A stretch of 64,000 nucleotides of DNA. Origin: Actinomycetota bacterium (GTDB taxonomy: Bacteria > Actinomycetota > Thermoleophilia > Gaiellales > Gaiellaceae). The notes under the pieces were generated by a model. That model was not told where the DNA came from, made no database searches, and saw nothing but the letters and a program-made list of their open reading frames with translations. Where the stretch lies: the NCBI GenBank assembly GCA_003132665.1, contig PKYN01000002.1, positions 62,001 to 126,000 on the forward strand, in the 5' to 3' direction. The position numbers and the translations under genes are program-made. This document shows, one piece after another, positions 32,125-41,362 of the stretch (within the stretch, counting starts at the first letter, position 1; each line of letters opens with the position of its first letter).

Positions 32125-33407
32125 TGAACGATTGGATCGAGCGCGACGCGACCAGGGTCTGGCACGGCTTCACCCAGATGGCCACCTTTCCGCTGCAGGA
32201 GCCGGTTATCGTCGATCGCGCCGAGGGGCGCGAGCTGATCGACAACGAGGGCCGGCGCTATTTCGACGCCATCTCCTCGCTCTGGGTGACGACGCTTGGC
32301 CACCACGTGCCCGATCTCGACGCGGCCCTGACCGATCAGCTCGGCAAGGTCGCGCACACGACACTGCTTGGAAATGGCAACCGGGCGGTCATCGAGCTGT
32401 GCGAGGCGCTTGCCCGCGTCGTGCCGCTGAACGATCCGCACTTCCTCTTCGCCTCGGACGGCGCCTCGGCGGTCGAGCAGGCGCTCAAGTGTGCGCTGCA
32501 GTACTGGCGCAACATCGGCCTCGAAGAGAAGTCGGGCTTTCTCGCCCTGCGAGACGCCTACCACGGCGATACGATCGGCGCCCTCTCGCTCGGAGACGGG
32601 TTCCACAGCGAGCACTTCGACCGGCTTCGCTTCCCGGTGCTGCGCGCCGCCGGCTACGCCACTCCCGGCTGGGCCGAGCAGGCCTGCAGCATGATCGCCT
32701 CGAACGCCGAGCGCCTGGCCGCGGTCGTGATCGAGCCGCTCGTGCAGGCGGCCGGCGGAATGCAGATCGCGCGCCCCGACGAGGTGCGCATGCTGGCGGA
32801 GTGCTGCCGCGAGAACGGGGTTCTACTCATCTGCGACGAGGTGGCGACCGGGTTCGGGCGCACGGGCAGCCTCTTTGCCTCGCGCCGCTGCGGCATCCAG
32901 CCCGACCTGCTGGTGCTTGGAAAGGGCATCACCGGCGGCTATCTGCCGATGTCGGCGACGGTGGTGAGCGGGCGCGTCTACCTCGCCTTCATGGGCGAGG
33001 ATCTGGGGCCCAGAACCTTCTACCACGGCCACTCCTACGGCGGCAACGCGCTGGCCGCCGCGGTCGCCACCAGGCACCTCGAGCTGCTGGTCGAGTGGAA
33101 CGTGCTGGCGAACGTGGAGGCGCGCTCCAAGGAGCTGGCGCAGCTGCTGGACGAGCGGATCGCGCCGCTGCGCGCGGTGACAGGCGTGCGCCTGTGCGGA
33201 CTGCTCGGAGGAGTCGAGCTGGCGCCCTGGATCTCGGCGCGCGCTGTCTGCTCGGAAGCGGTGCGAAGAGGAGTTCTGCTCCGCTCGCTGGGCCAGGTGG
33301 TACCGCTGGTGCCGCCGCTGACGACCACGAGCGAGGAGCTGGAGCGAGTCGTCTCGGTGCTGGAGCAGGCGATCGCCGCTGTCGGCGAGAATGGCGCTGA
33401 TGGCTGA
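32124..33407 (+). CDS. bioA: Adenosylmethionine-8-amino-7-oxononanoate aminotransferase
   Basis: Converts KAPA to DAPA with SAM as amino donor. Class III aminotransferase motifs: DNEGRRYFDAISSLWVTTLGH, FASDGASAVEQALK, DAYHGDTIGA, LICDEVATGFGRTG (cofactor Asp), and the PLP Lys in VLGKGITGGYLP. 427 aa. The start ATG at 32124 lies at the edge of a dyad. It is the first gene of bioABDFHC; bioB overlaps by 17 bp. Confidence 0.95.
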   Translation: MNDWIERDATRVWHGFTQMATFPLQEPVIVDRAEGRELIDNEGRRYFDAISSLWVTTLGHHVPDLDAALTDQLGKVAHTTLLGNGNRAVIELCEALARVVPLNDPHFLFASDGASAVEQALKCALQYWRNIGLEEKSGFLALRDAYHGDTIGALSLGDGFHSEHFDRLRFPVLRAAGYATPGWAEQACSMIASNAERLAAVVIEPLVQAAGGMQIARPDEVRMLAECCRENGVLLICDEVATGFGRTGSLFASRRCGIQPDLLVLGKGITGGYLPMSATVVSGRVYLAFMGEDLGPRTFYHGHSYGGNALAAAVATRHLELLVEWNVLANVEARSKELAQLLDERIAPLRAVTGVRLCGLLGGVELAPWISARAVCSEAVRRGVLLRSLGQVVPLVPPLTTTSEELERVVSVLEQAIAAVGENGADG

Positions 33408-34392
33408 GATGCGATGGGATTCACTGGCTGAGCAGGCGCTCGTGGGCGAGCAGCTGAGCCTCGAGCAGGCGCTCGAGGTGCTGGCGGCGCCCGACGAGGA
33501 GCTCATAGACCTGCTCGCCGCCGCCTTCCGCGTTCGCCGCCACCACTTCGGCAAGCGCGTCCGGCTCAACTTCCTGGTCAACGCCAAGAGCGGGCACTGC
33601 GGCGAGGACTGCGGCTATTGCTCGCAGTCGCGCGTCTCGACGGCCGAGATCCCGCGCCACCAGCTTCTCGCCAAGGACGAGCTGGTCGAGGCGGCCGAGC
33701 GGGCGCTCGAGCTCAAGGCTTCCACCTGCTGCATCGTCACCAGCGCGCGCAAGCCCTCGGCGCGCGAGCTGCACGGCGTGGCCGAGGCGGCCGAGGAGAT
33801 CAAGCAGCGTCATCCGGAGCTGAAGCTCTGCGCCTGCCTGGGTGAGATCGACGCCGAGCAGGCGCGGTCGCTGCGCGAGTCGGGAATCGACCGTTACAAC
33901 CACAATCTGAACACGGCCGCCAGCCACTACCCCGAGGTCTGCACGACGCACACTCATGCCGACCGAGCGCGAACGGTGGAGACCGTCGCCAAGGCCGGCC
34001 TCTCTCCCTGCTCGGGGCTGATCGTGGGGCTTGGCGAGACGCGAGAGCAATTGGTCGAGGCCTGCTTCGCGCTCAGAGACTCGGGCACCGACTCGATCCC
34101 CGTCAACTTCCTGCTGCCGATCGAGGGCACCCCGCTCGGGAGTCACGACCCAGGGCTCGATCCGCGCTACTGCCTGAAAGCGCTCTGCATGTTCCGGCTC
34201 GCCTGCCCCGAGCGCGAGATCCGGCTTGCGGCCGGGCGCGAGGTACACCTGGGCTCGCTGCAGCCGCTCGCCCTCTACCCGGCCAACTCGATCTTCGTCT
34301 CCGACTACCTGACCGAGCCGGGCCAGGCGCCCGAGGACGATTATCGGATGATCGAGGAGCTCGGCTTCGAGATCGAGCCCGCCGGCTCGTGA
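33391..34392 (+). CDS. bioB: Biotin synthase
   Basis: Radical SAM enzyme that inserts sulfur into dethiobiotin. The [4Fe-4S] motif CGEDCGYC has C70, C74 and C77. NFLVNAKSGHC, YNHNLNTA and the [2Fe-2S] region (CCIVTSARKPS, and Arg in IRLAAGREVHLG) are present. 333 aa. Alternative ATGs lie at 33400 and 33409. It overlaps bioA and bioD, so the genes are translationally coupled. Confidence 0.96.
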   Translation: MALMAEMRWDSLAEQALVGEQLSLEQALEVLAAPDEELIDLLAAAFRVRRHHFGKRVRLNFLVNAKSGHCGEDCGYCSQSRVSTAEIPRHQLLAKDELVEAAERALELKASTCCIVTSARKPSARELHGVAEAAEEIKQRHPELKLCACLGEIDAEQARSLRESGIDRYNHNLNTAASHYPEVCTTHTHADRARTVETVAKAGLSPCSGLIVGLGETREQLVEACFALRDSGTDSIPVNFLLPIEGTPLGSHDPGLDPRYCLKALCMFRLACPEREIRLAAGREVHLGSLQPLALYPANSIFVSDYLTEPGQAPEDDYRMIEELGFEIEPAGS

Positions 34393-35015
34393 TTGGGCGC
34401 GGTTACTTCGTCACCGCCACCGACACCGGCGTCGGTAAGACGTTCGTGACGGCGGCGCTGGCGGCGTCGCTCAGGGCCCGCGGGCGTGACGTCGCCGTCT
34501 TCAAGCCGGTGCAGAGCGGCGCCGCCGCCGACGATCCCTCCGGCGACGCCGTCCTGCTCGGCGCCGATTGCGTCTACGCCTTTTCCGCTCCGCTGGCTCC
34601 GCTGGTTGCCGCCCGCGCCGGGGGAAGGACGATCGAGCTGGAGCCGATCCTGGCGCGGGCCGGGGAGCTGGCGCGCGAGCACGATCTTCTTCTGGTCGAG
34701 GGAGCGGGCGGGTTGCTCGTGCCGCTGGCAGACGATCTCGACCTGGCCGATCTGGCCGCAGCGCTCGGGCTGCCGCTCGTCATCGTGGCGCGCGCGGGGC
34801 TGGGCACGGTCAACCACACGCTGCTCACGATCGAGGCCGCAAGAACGCGCGGGCTCGATGTCGCCGGCGTCGTGTTGAACGGAAAAGGCGACGAGAGCAC
34901 GGCCGAGAACGCGGCGCTGATCGAGGAGCGCTCGGGCGTGCGCGTACTGGCGCAGGTACCCCGGCTCGCTGATCCGGCCGATGCGGCAGGCTACTTCGAT
35001 GAATTCCTGGGATAG
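34389..35015 (+). CDS. bioD: ATP-dependent dethiobiotin synthetase
   Basis: Closes the ureido ring of dethiobiotin from DAPA, CO2 and ATP. P-loop TATDTGVGKTF, catalytic KPVQSG, and VEGAGGLLVPL are intact. 208 aa. GTG start overlapping the bioB stop (GTGA). It overlaps bioF by 17 bp. Confidence 0.95.
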   Translation: MIGRGYFVTATDTGVGKTFVTAALAASLRARGRDVAVFKPVQSGAAADDPSGDAVLLGADCVYAFSAPLAPLVAARAGGRTIELEPILARAGELAREHDLLLVEGAGGLLVPLADDLDLADLAAALGLPLVIVARAGLGTVNHTLLTIEAARTRGLDVAGVVLNGKGDESTAENAALIEERSGVRVLAQVPRLADPADAAGYFDEFLG

Positions 35016-36153
35016 CTGGCTGGAGAGCGAGCGCACACGGCGTGAGCAGGGCGCGCTCGAGCGGCGCCTGCGGACGACCGAGCAGCCGGCCGAACCGATC
35101 GCCCTCCGCGACGGCAGGCGCCTCGTCAACCTCTCCTCGAACAACTACCTCGGCCTGGCCGGACACCCGGCCCTGATCGAGGCCGCCGCCCGCGGCGCGG
35201 TGCGCGGTGCCGGTGCGGGCTCCTCGCGCCTGGTGGTCGGAGGCGACAGCGCGACCGCCGCGCTCGAGCAGAAGATCGCCGCCTTCAAAGGCAGCGAGGC
35301 GGCGCTCGTCGTCGGCTCCGGCTACCTGGCCAATGTCGGCGCGATCGCGGCGCTTTGCGACCGCGACACGGCCATCTTCCTTGATCGCCTCGATCACGCC
35401 TCGATCGTCGACGGAGCGCGGCTGTCGGGCGCGCGGATCAACCGCTATCGGCATCGCGACCTCGATCATCTAGAGCAGCTGCTCGAGAGATCCGGCGCCG
35501 CGCGCAAGCTGATCGTCACCGACACGATCTTCTCGATGGACGGCGACACGGCGCCGCTGGGCGAGCTGGTCGAGCTGAAGGATCGCTTCGGCGCGCTGCT
35601 CGTGGCCGACGATGCGCACGGCGGCGGCGTCTTCGGCCCGCACGGCGAGGGCTACGCGCACGAGCTCGGCCTGGCCGATCGGATCGAGCTGCAGGTCGGC
35701 ACCTTCTCGAAGGCGTTCGGGGTCTACGGCGCCTACATCTCCGCCGGCCGGTCGCTGATCGACCAGCTCGTCTCGACCTGTCGCACGCTGATCTACTCCA
35801 CCGCTTTGCCGCCGGCGGTCATCGCAGCGATCGACGCCTCGCTCGAGCTCGTCGCGGCGGCGGACGAGGCGCGGCGCGAGCTGCGCGTCAAGAGCGAGCG
35901 CTTCCGGACGCGCCTGACCGAGCTCGGCTTCGACAGCGGTGCCTCGACGACCCAGATCATTCCCGCGCTCGTCGGCTCGAGCGGGCGAGCGCTCGCGCTC
36001 GCCCAGGAGCTCGAGGAACGAGGCGTGCTCGCCGTGGCCATTCGCCCGCCGACGGTTCCGGCCGGACAGGCGCGCATTCGCTTTTCCCTGATGGCGACCC
36101 ACACGGACGAGGATCTCGAGCTGGCGCTGGAGGCGCTCGCCGGTGTCGCTTGA
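34999..36153 (+). CDS. bioF: 8-amino-7-oxononanoate synthase
   Basis: PLP enzyme joining pimeloyl thioester and alanine. Alpha-oxoamine synthase motifs: LSSNNYLGLAGHP, GAGSSRLVVG, DHASIVDGARLSGA, DTIFSMDGDTAPL, VADDAHGGGVFGP, and the PLP Lys in GTFSKAFGVYGAYI. About 384 aa. ATG at 34999 lies inside the bioD end. A repeat fills the 156-bp gap to bioH. Confidence 0.95.
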   Translation: MNSWDSWLESERTRREQGALERRLRTTEQPAEPIALRDGRRLVNLSSNNYLGLAGHPALIEAAARGAVRGAGAGSSRLVVGGDSATAALEQKIAAFKGSEAALVVGSGYLANVGAIAALCDRDTAIFLDRLDHASIVDGARLSGARINRYRHRDLDHLEQLLERSGAARKLIVTDTIFSMDGDTAPLGELVELKDRFGALLVADDAHGGGVFGPHGEGYAHELGLADRIELQVGTFSKAFGVYGAYISAGRSLIDQLVSTCRTLIYSTALPPAVIAAIDASLELVAAADEARRELRVKSERFRTRLTELGFDSGASTTQIIPALVGSSGRALALAQELEERGVLAVAIRPPTVPAGQARIRFSLMATHTDEDLELALEALAGVA

Positions 36154-36186
36154 GCCTTCTGGGAGATTCGGCTCGAAGCCGGCACG

Positions 36187-36250
36187 TTTTTGTGCGTTTT
36201 CCCTCGCTACCGTTCCACCGCCCCGTGGGTGGGTGGGGGGTGGTGGGTGG
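36187..36250 (+). repeat. Start-proximal repeat, family 1, copy d (inverted)
   Basis: TTTGTGCGTTTTCC, GCTACCGTTCC and CGCCCCGTGGGTGGGTGG are the reverse complement of the family seen at 1001 and 23157. It points to bioH, whose ATG is 60 bp further. It is a shorter, more diverged copy. Confidence 0.55.
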
Positions 36251-36309
36251 TCAAGGAGGCGCTCGGGACTCCGAGAAGTTCGACGAGTAAGAACCCACGA
36301 GGCCCGGCG

Positions 36310-36903
36310 ATGAGCGTCTTCTTGCCGGGCTGGGGCTCGACGGCCGAGGTCTGGGCGCCGTTCGTGCGGCCGAGCGATCGGCTCGACGGCGAGATCGAAG
36401 TCGGCGCCGAGATCGTCGCCTGGTCGCTCGGCGCGATGCGGGCCCTCGATGCCGCGACGCTAATGGAGCTCGGGTCGCTGACGCTGGTCGGGGCGAGCGG
36501 CCAGTTCGTGCGCCGAGGCGAGTACCGGCACGGCTGGCCCGAACGAGCGCTCCTGCGCATGCGCGAGCGACTGAGCGAGAACGCCGGCGCTGTCCTGGAT
36601 GAATTTTGGGCGCTGGCGCTGGCGCCCGGCGAAGCGGTTCCAGCCCCGCCGTACGAAGAAGACGCCACCACGCTCGAACTGGGGCTAGCCTATCTCGCCG
36701 ATTACTCCATGCTCGAGCGCGCCGCCAAGATCTCCTGCCCTGTCCGACTGCTTCACGGCGGCCGCGACCGCGTCTGCCCGCTCGCCGCGGCCGAGCTGCT
36801 CGCCGCGGCTATCCCGGGCGCCGATTTGACCGTCTGGCCCGAGGCCGGGCACGCTCCCTTCCTGACCCAGCCCGACCGCTTCCGCTCATGGCTCCTGTCC
36901 TAA
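36310..36903 (+). CDS. bioH: Pimeloyl-ACP methyl ester carboxylesterase
   Basis: Alpha/beta hydrolase that frees pimeloyl-ACP from its methyl ester. The oxyanion start is FLPGWGSTAEVW, with nucleophile Ser in VAWSLGAM, Asp in GGRDRVCP and His in EAGHAPFL. At 197 aa it is shorter than E. coli BioH (256 aa), mainly in the cap. The ATG has CGAGG upstream. Its place between bioF and bioC supports the BioH role. Confidence 0.88.
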   Translation: MSVFLPGWGSTAEVWAPFVRPSDRLDGEIEVGAEIVAWSLGAMRALDAATLMELGSLTLVGASGQFVRRGEYRHGWPERALLRMRERLSENAGAVLDEFWALALAPGEAVPAPPYEEDATTLELGLAYLADYSMLERAAKISCPVRLLHGGRDRVCPLAAAELLAAAIPGADLTVWPEAGHAPFLTQPDRFRSWLLS

Positions 36904-37652
36904 CGCTCGACAAAGAGGCGATCCGGCGCCGCTTCGAGCGCGCCGCGGCGGCCTACGACATCTTCAGCGTCGTCCAGCGCGGAATGGCCGAGCGCCTGGT
37001 TGAGAGAATCGAGCGCGAGCCGTCCTCGATCCTCGATCTCGGTTGCGGAACCGGCTACCTGACGGAGCTACTCGCCAAGCGTTTCCCGCTCGCACAGATC
37101 GTGGCGGTGGATTTCGCGCCGGCGATGATCGAGCTGGCGAGAAAGCGCGTACCGAACGCCCGCTTCCTGGCCTGCGACATCGAGGAGCTCGAGCCCGAGC
37201 CGGCGCGCTACGACCTGATCGTCTCCAACGCCACCGTCCAGTGGCTGACCGAGCCCGAGCGAACCTTCGCCCGCCTCGCCGGCTCGCTCTCGGCTCGCGG
37301 CGAGCTACATCTGGCGACCTTCGGCCCGCGCACCTTCTGGGAGCTCGATCAGGTGCTGGCCGAGCTCGGCTGCGAGCGCGGCCTCGATCTGCCCCCGGCC
37401 CAGAAATGGGAAACGCTCCTCGCCGGGGCCGGTATCTCTCGGATCCGCGCCCATTCGTGCGAGGAGCGTTTCTCTTACCCGGACTGTGCAGCCTTTCTTC
37501 GATCTGTCAAGTCCTCCGGCGCGGGATACACCCCACACCTTTTGGCGCCGGGAACGCTCGCGGAGGGTATGCGACGCTACGACAAAAGGTTCTCGAACGG
37601 CGCCGGAGTCACGGTCACTTACGAGATCGTGACGATCTCGGCCGAGTGCTGA
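36888..37652 (+). CDS. bioC: Malonyl-ACP O-methyltransferase
   Basis: Starts pimelate synthesis by masking malonyl-ACP as its methyl ester. SAM motif I is ILDLGCGTGYLTELL, then VAVDFAPAMIELA, FLACDIEELEPE, and the BioC-typical SNATVQWLTEPER. 254 aa. It overlaps bioH by 16 bp. It ends the operon, followed by a terminator. Confidence 0.93.
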   Translation: MAPVLTLDKEAIRRRFERAAAAYDIFSVVQRGMAERLVERIEREPSSILDLGCGTGYLTELLAKRFPLAQIVAVDFAPAMIELARKRVPNARFLACDIEELEPEPARYDLIVSNATVQWLTEPERTFARLAGSLSARGELHLATFGPRTFWELDQVLAELGCERGLDLPPAQKWETLLAGAGISRIRAHSCEERFSYPDCAAFLRSVKSSGAGYTPHLLAPGTLAEGMRRYDKRFSNGAGVTVTYEIVTISAEC

Positions 37653-37658
37653 GACGCA

Positions 37659-37686
37659 GCCCGAACGGGCCGTAGAGCCTTTTTTG
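37659..37686 (+). terminator. Terminator of the biotin operon
   Basis: GCCCG-AA-CGGGC stem (37659-37670) is followed, after a short spacer, by seven T residues. The convergent sucD stop lies 12 bp further. Confidence 0.6.
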
Positions 37687-37697
37687 CCGCTCAGGCG

Positions 37698-38570
37698 CTA
37701 GGGTGAGACGCTCTTGGCAACGAGCTGCGCGACCTCGGTCGGTGTGGTGCCGACCTCGATGCCGCGGACCTCGAGCGCGTCCTTCTTGGCCTGCGCCGTT
37801 CCCGCCGAGCCGGAGATGATCGCGCCGGCGTGACCCATCGTCTTGCCGGGCGGGGCGGTGAAACCGGCGATGTAGGCGAAGACGGGCTTGGTCATCTCTT
37901 CGCTCACGAACTGGGCGGCCCGCTCCTCCTCGTCGCCGCCGATCTCCCCGACCATCACGACTATCTCGGTCTCGGGGTCGGCCTCGAAGCGACCCAGGAT
38001 GTCGATGAAAGACGAGCCGACGATCGCGTCGCCGCCGATGCCGACCACAGTGGTGTTTCCCAGCCCGAGCTGGGCCAGCTCGTGCCCGATCTGATAGGTG
38101 AGCGTGCCCGAGCGGCTGACCAGGCCCACCGATCCCTGGGCGAAGATCTCGGCCGGGATGATTCCCACATTGGCCTTCCCAGGCGAGATCACGCCCGGGC
38201 AGTTGGGGCCGATCAGGGTCACACCGCGATCGCGCGCATATTGGTAGAGCTTGAGCATCTCGTGCACCGGGATGCCCTCGGTGATGCAGACGATCGTCCC
38301 CAAGCCGGCGTCGATCGCCTCGTAGAGCGCGTCGGCGGCGAAGCGGGCGGGCACGAAGGTGGCGGCCGTGTTGGCGCCGGTTTCGGCCACCGCCTCGCGC
38401 ACGGTGTTGAAGACGGGAATCCCCTCGACGTCCTCGCCGCCGTGCCCGGGCGCGGCGCCGGCGACGACCTGCGTGCCGTAGGCGCGGTTGCGCAGGGCGT
38501 GGAAGGAGCCCTCGCGTCCGGTCAGGTTCTGGACGACGAGACGGGTGGTGTTGTCGACGATGATGGCCAT
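37698..38570 (-). CDS. sucD: Succinyl-CoA ligase alpha subunit
   Basis: TCA-cycle substrate-level phosphorylation. CoA-binding Rossmann start is NLTGREGSFHALRNRAYGT, then TLIGPNCPGVISPG and SRSGTLTYQIGHELA. The phospho-histidine is in KTMGHAGAIISG. 290 aa. It starts two bases after the methyltransferase stop, so it is the third gene of a sucC-methyltransferase-sucD unit. Confidence 0.96.
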   Translation of the reverse strand: MAIIVDNTTRLVVQNLTGREGSFHALRNRAYGTQVVAGAAPGHGGEDVEGIPVFNTVREAVAETGANTAATFVPARFAADALYEAIDAGLGTIVCITEGIPVHEMLKLYQYARDRGVTLIGPNCPGVISPGKANVGIIPAEIFAQGSVGLVSRSGTLTYQIGHELAQLGLGNTTVVGIGGDAIVGSSFIDILGRFEADPETEIVVMVGEIGGDEEERAAQFVSEEMTKPVFAYIAGFTAPPGKTMGHAGAIISGSAGTAQAKKDALEVRGIEVGTTPTEVAQLVAKSVSP

Positions 38571-38572
38571 GG

Positions 38573-39226
38573 CTACCCGGTCTTCAGGCCCTTGATCAGA
38601 AAGACGGTGCTCGTGTAGGCGTCGCCGTCGAGGCGGTGCGAGAGCAGCTCGCGCGCCTTCTCGGCCGTCTCGCCCGTGCAGTTGCAGCGCTCGAGCCAGG
38701 CGGTGAAAGAGATCGGGCGATCGATCACCTCGGTCGCCTCGATCGCGAGCCCGGCGGCGGAGAAAAGCTCGCCCCACTGATCGAGCGAATAGCAGCGCCC
38801 GTGCGAAGGATCACGCAGCGTCTCGGCCTCCTCGACCCGCTCGTCCACATAAAGCATGTCCTCGAGCAGGAACATGCCGCTGGTGACCCGTGCCGCCTCA
38901 GCCAGGGCAAGCTCGGTGCTACTGAAGTGATGAAAGGCAAGGCGGCTCGCGACGAGATCGAAGGAAGCCGTGGGAAAGGGAAGCTCCTCAGCGTGGCAGA
39001 TGACGTCAGGGTGCATGCCCGGCGACGGATCGGCGGTCGTGACGGCGAAGCCCACTTCGCGCAGGCGTCTCGCCAGGTGCCTTCCGCCCGAGCCGACGTC
39101 GAGCGCGGTCAGCCCCGCGCCCGCACCGGCCCATTCGACGAGCAGGTCGAGATCGGGCCCGGCCGCGTGCGGCGCGCTGTCTCTGTAGGCCTGCGCTCGC
39201 TCGTCCCAGGGATTGTTTTTTTTCAC
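38573..39226 (-). CDS. Class I SAM-dependent methyltransferase within sucCD
   Basis: 217 aa. Motif I is TALDVGSGGRHLARRL, motif II TADPSP, motif III FDLVASRLAFHHF, as in the UbiE/Methyltransf_11 group. The substrate is unknown. Its ATG overlaps the sucC stop (ATGA), and sucD follows after two bases. It is thus translated within the sucCD message, which is unusual because sucC and sucD are almost always adjacent. Confidence 0.92.
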   Translation of the reverse strand: MKKNNPWDERAQAYRDSAPHAAGPDLDLLVEWAGAGAGLTALDVGSGGRHLARRLREVGFAVTTADPSPGMHPDVICHAEELPFPTASFDLVASRLAFHHFSSTELALAEAARVTSGMFLLEDMLYVDERVEEAETLRDPSHGRCYSLDQWGELFSAAGLAIEATEVIDRPISFTAWLERCNCTGETAEKARELLSHRLDGDAYTSTVFLIKGLKTG

Positions 39227-40377
39227 TTCTCCTCCAACCCCGCCAGCTCCACGGCGCGCTTGGCCGCCTCGAGCATCGTCGGCTCGGGATGCAGATTCGC
39301 CGTCTCGGCCTCGGCCAGTAGACGCCGGCCCTCCTCGGCGTTGGTGCCGTCGAAGCGAACCACTATCGGCTGGGCAATCGTGATCTGTTCGAGCGCCTGC
39401 AAGATCCCGCGCGCCACCTCGTCGCAGCGCGTGATGCCGCCGAAGACGTTGAAGAAGATCGCTCGCACCTGCGGGTCGGCGCTGATCACCTCGAGCGCGT
39501 CCACCACGCCCTGCGCGCCGCCGCCGCCGCCGAGATCGCAGAAGTTGGCCGGGCGGCCGCCGGCCGCCGCAACCAGGTCGAGCGTGGACATGACCAGTCC
39601 GGCGCCGTTACCGAGCACACCGATCTCACCATCGAGCTTGACGTAGGTGACGCCCTTCTCACGCGCGGCGCGCTCCTCGACCGGCACCGCCTCGGGATCG
39701 CGCATCGCCGCTACCAGCTCGTGGCGGAAGAGAGCGTTGTCGTCGACCGAGACCTTGGCGTCGAGCGCAACGAGCTCGCCCGACTTGGTCACCACCAGCG
39801 GGTTGATCTCGCACAGGGTCGCGTCGCAGCCGCTGAAGACGTCGTAGAGCTGGGCCGCGACGCGCTCGATCTGGCGCCGCTCGCTCGCCTCCGCGATGCC
39901 GGCGCCGAAGGTGAGCGCGCGACCGTGCCAGGGATGGAAGCCCTCGAGCGGATCGACGTGCAGCTTGACGAGCGCCTCGGGACTGCGTGCCGCGACCTGC
40001 TCGATCTCCACCCCACCCTCGGTCGTGAACATGAAGAGTGGTTTCTTGGCGCCGCGGTCGAGTGTGATCGAGAGGTAGTACTCGCGTGCGATCTCCGAGG
40101 CGCTCTCGATCCAGAGCCGGCGCACGGCGAGTCCCTTGATCTCCATGCCGAGGATGGCGGCGGCATGCGCCTCGGCCTCCTCCGGGCTCGTGGCCACCTT
40201 GACGCCTCCCGCCTTGCCGCGCCCGCCCGCGTGAACCTGCGCCTTCACGACGACCGTGCCGCCAAGCTCCTGGGCGGCCGCGCGCGCCTCGGCCGGCGTC
40301 TGCGCGAGTCGTCCTTCGCCGGTCGGAAGGCCGTAACGGCGGAAGAGCTCCTTGCCCTGGTACTCGTAGAGATCCAT
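39223..40377 (-). CDS. sucC: Succinyl-CoA ligase beta subunit
   Basis: ATP-grasp nucleotide-binding subunit. N-terminus DLYEYQGKELFRRYGLP, then VVVKAQVHAGGRGKAGGVK, CEINPLVVTKSGELVALDAK (metal), and FFNVFGGITRCDEVARGI. About 384 aa. The ATG at 40377 lacks a clear Shine-Dalgarno. The 239-bp gap to pgsA on the other side holds no recognised motif. Confidence 0.95.
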   Translation of the reverse strand: MDLYEYQGKELFRRYGLPTGEGRLAQTPAEARAAAQELGGTVVVKAQVHAGGRGKAGGVKVATSPEEAEAHAAAILGMEIKGLAVRRLWIESASEIAREYYLSITLDRGAKKPLFMFTTEGGVEIEQVAARSPEALVKLHVDPLEGFHPWHGRALTFGAGIAEASERRQIERVAAQLYDVFSGCDATLCEINPLVVTKSGELVALDAKVSVDDNALFRHELVAAMRDPEAVPVEERAAREKGVTYVKLDGEIGVLGNGAGLVMSTLDLVAAAGGRPANFCDLGGGGGAQGVVDALEVISADPQVRAIFFNVFGGITRCDEVARGILQALEQITIAQPIVVRFDGTNAEEGRRLLAEAETANLHPEPTMLEAAKRAVELAGLEEK

Positions 40378-40616
40378 TCCGAGGCGGAGTTTAGAGACCA
40401 ATCCGTTAGGAACGCGCGGCCGAAGCGGTCGAGGCGTGGATGCCGGGGGCCGCACGAGCCGCGAAGGCGCACTGGTAGTGCGGTGAGTGGATCGGGTGGT
40501 TCCTGGCGCCGCGAATCGGCCGCATCGGCCGCGCGGGCCTGGCGGAATGGCCTCTTCGGTGACCGCCGGGCGCCGGTCTTTCCTTGAGCAGACGCGCTTA
40601 CGCGTATTCTCCCGCC

Positions 40617-41168
40617 ATGAGCTTCGCCGATCAGCTCACGGTTGCCCGAATCGCCGCGACTCCGTTCGTGCTCGCGCTGTTCGTCTGGCACTTCCCGAAT
40701 CACGACTACTACGCCACAGTCCTGTTCGCGCTGGCGATGACCACCGACTGGTTCGACGGCCGCGTGGCGCGCTCCAGCGGCCATTCCTCAGCGCTCGGGT
40801 CGCTGCTCGATCCAATCGCCGACAAGGTGCTGGTGCTCTCGACTCTGATCGTGCTGGTGCAGTTAGATAGCTTCCCCGGCTGGCTCGTGGCGCTGATCGT
40901 CGCGCGCGAGTTTCTCGTCTCGGGCCTGCGCCTGGCCGCGCTGGAGCGAGGCGTAGTCATGCAGGCGCGCGACCTCGGCAAGCTCAAGACCTGGTCGCAA
41001 GCGATCGCGATCGGGCTGGGCGGTTTGCAGGCCGGAGGCGCCTGGTCGATCGACATCGCGCTCTGGGCCGGAGTCGTTGCGCTGGTGTTGACCTGGCTCT
41101 CGGGCCTCGACTACGCACGAGTGGCGCCGCAGATCCTGCGCGGTAATAAACCGGTTTCGCCGCAGTAA
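40617..41168 (+). CDS. pgsA: CDP-alcohol phosphatidyltransferase (CDP-diacylglycerol-glycerol-3-P type)
   Basis: Membrane enzyme of phospholipid synthesis. The CDP-alcohol signature D-x2-DG-x2-AR-x8-G-x3-D-x3-D is complete in DWFDGRVAR...GSLLDPIAD. Multiple transmembrane helices. 183 aa from the ATG at 40617; a longer frame to 40584 is possible. Phosphatidylglycerophosphate synthase is the most likely activity; phosphatidylinositol-type is possible in actinobacteria. Confidence 0.9.
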   Translation: MSFADQLTVARIAATPFVLALFVWHFPNHDYYATVLFALAMTTDWFDGRVARSSGHSSALGSLLDPIADKVLVLSTLIVLVQLDSFPGWLVALIVAREFLVSGLRLAALERGVVMQARDLGKLKTWSQAIAIGLGGLQAGGAWSIDIALWAGVVALVLTWLSGLDYARVAPQILRGNKPVSPQ

Positions 41169-41296
41169 ACGACCACCTGCCCGGCCTGAATCCCTAAATA
41201 GACGGCCTTCCGTCACCCGTCCTAGTGATTCGGTCCCGACCGGCGGGGTGAAAGAATCTGAGTACCCCCGCCGTTTCCAGGAGGTTTGTTACGCGC

Positions 41297-41362
41297 ATGA
41301 CTTCTGCGCGCCCTCATATCCGGACTCTCTGCCGTCCCGTGCGCCGGGAGGCCGAAGCGTGA
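41297..41362 (+). CDS. Candidate leader peptide overlapping the GGDEF gene start
   Basis: ATG at 41297 opens a 21-codon frame rich in Arg/Pro whose TGA (41360-41362) shares its A with the ATG of the next gene (TGATG). A perfect AGGAGG at 41279-41284 is 12 bp upstream, rather far for the ATG. It may be a translated leader coupling expression, or the real start may be the GTG at 41248 in the other frame. Unproven. Confidence 0.3.
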   Translation: MTSARPHIRTLCRPVRREAEA

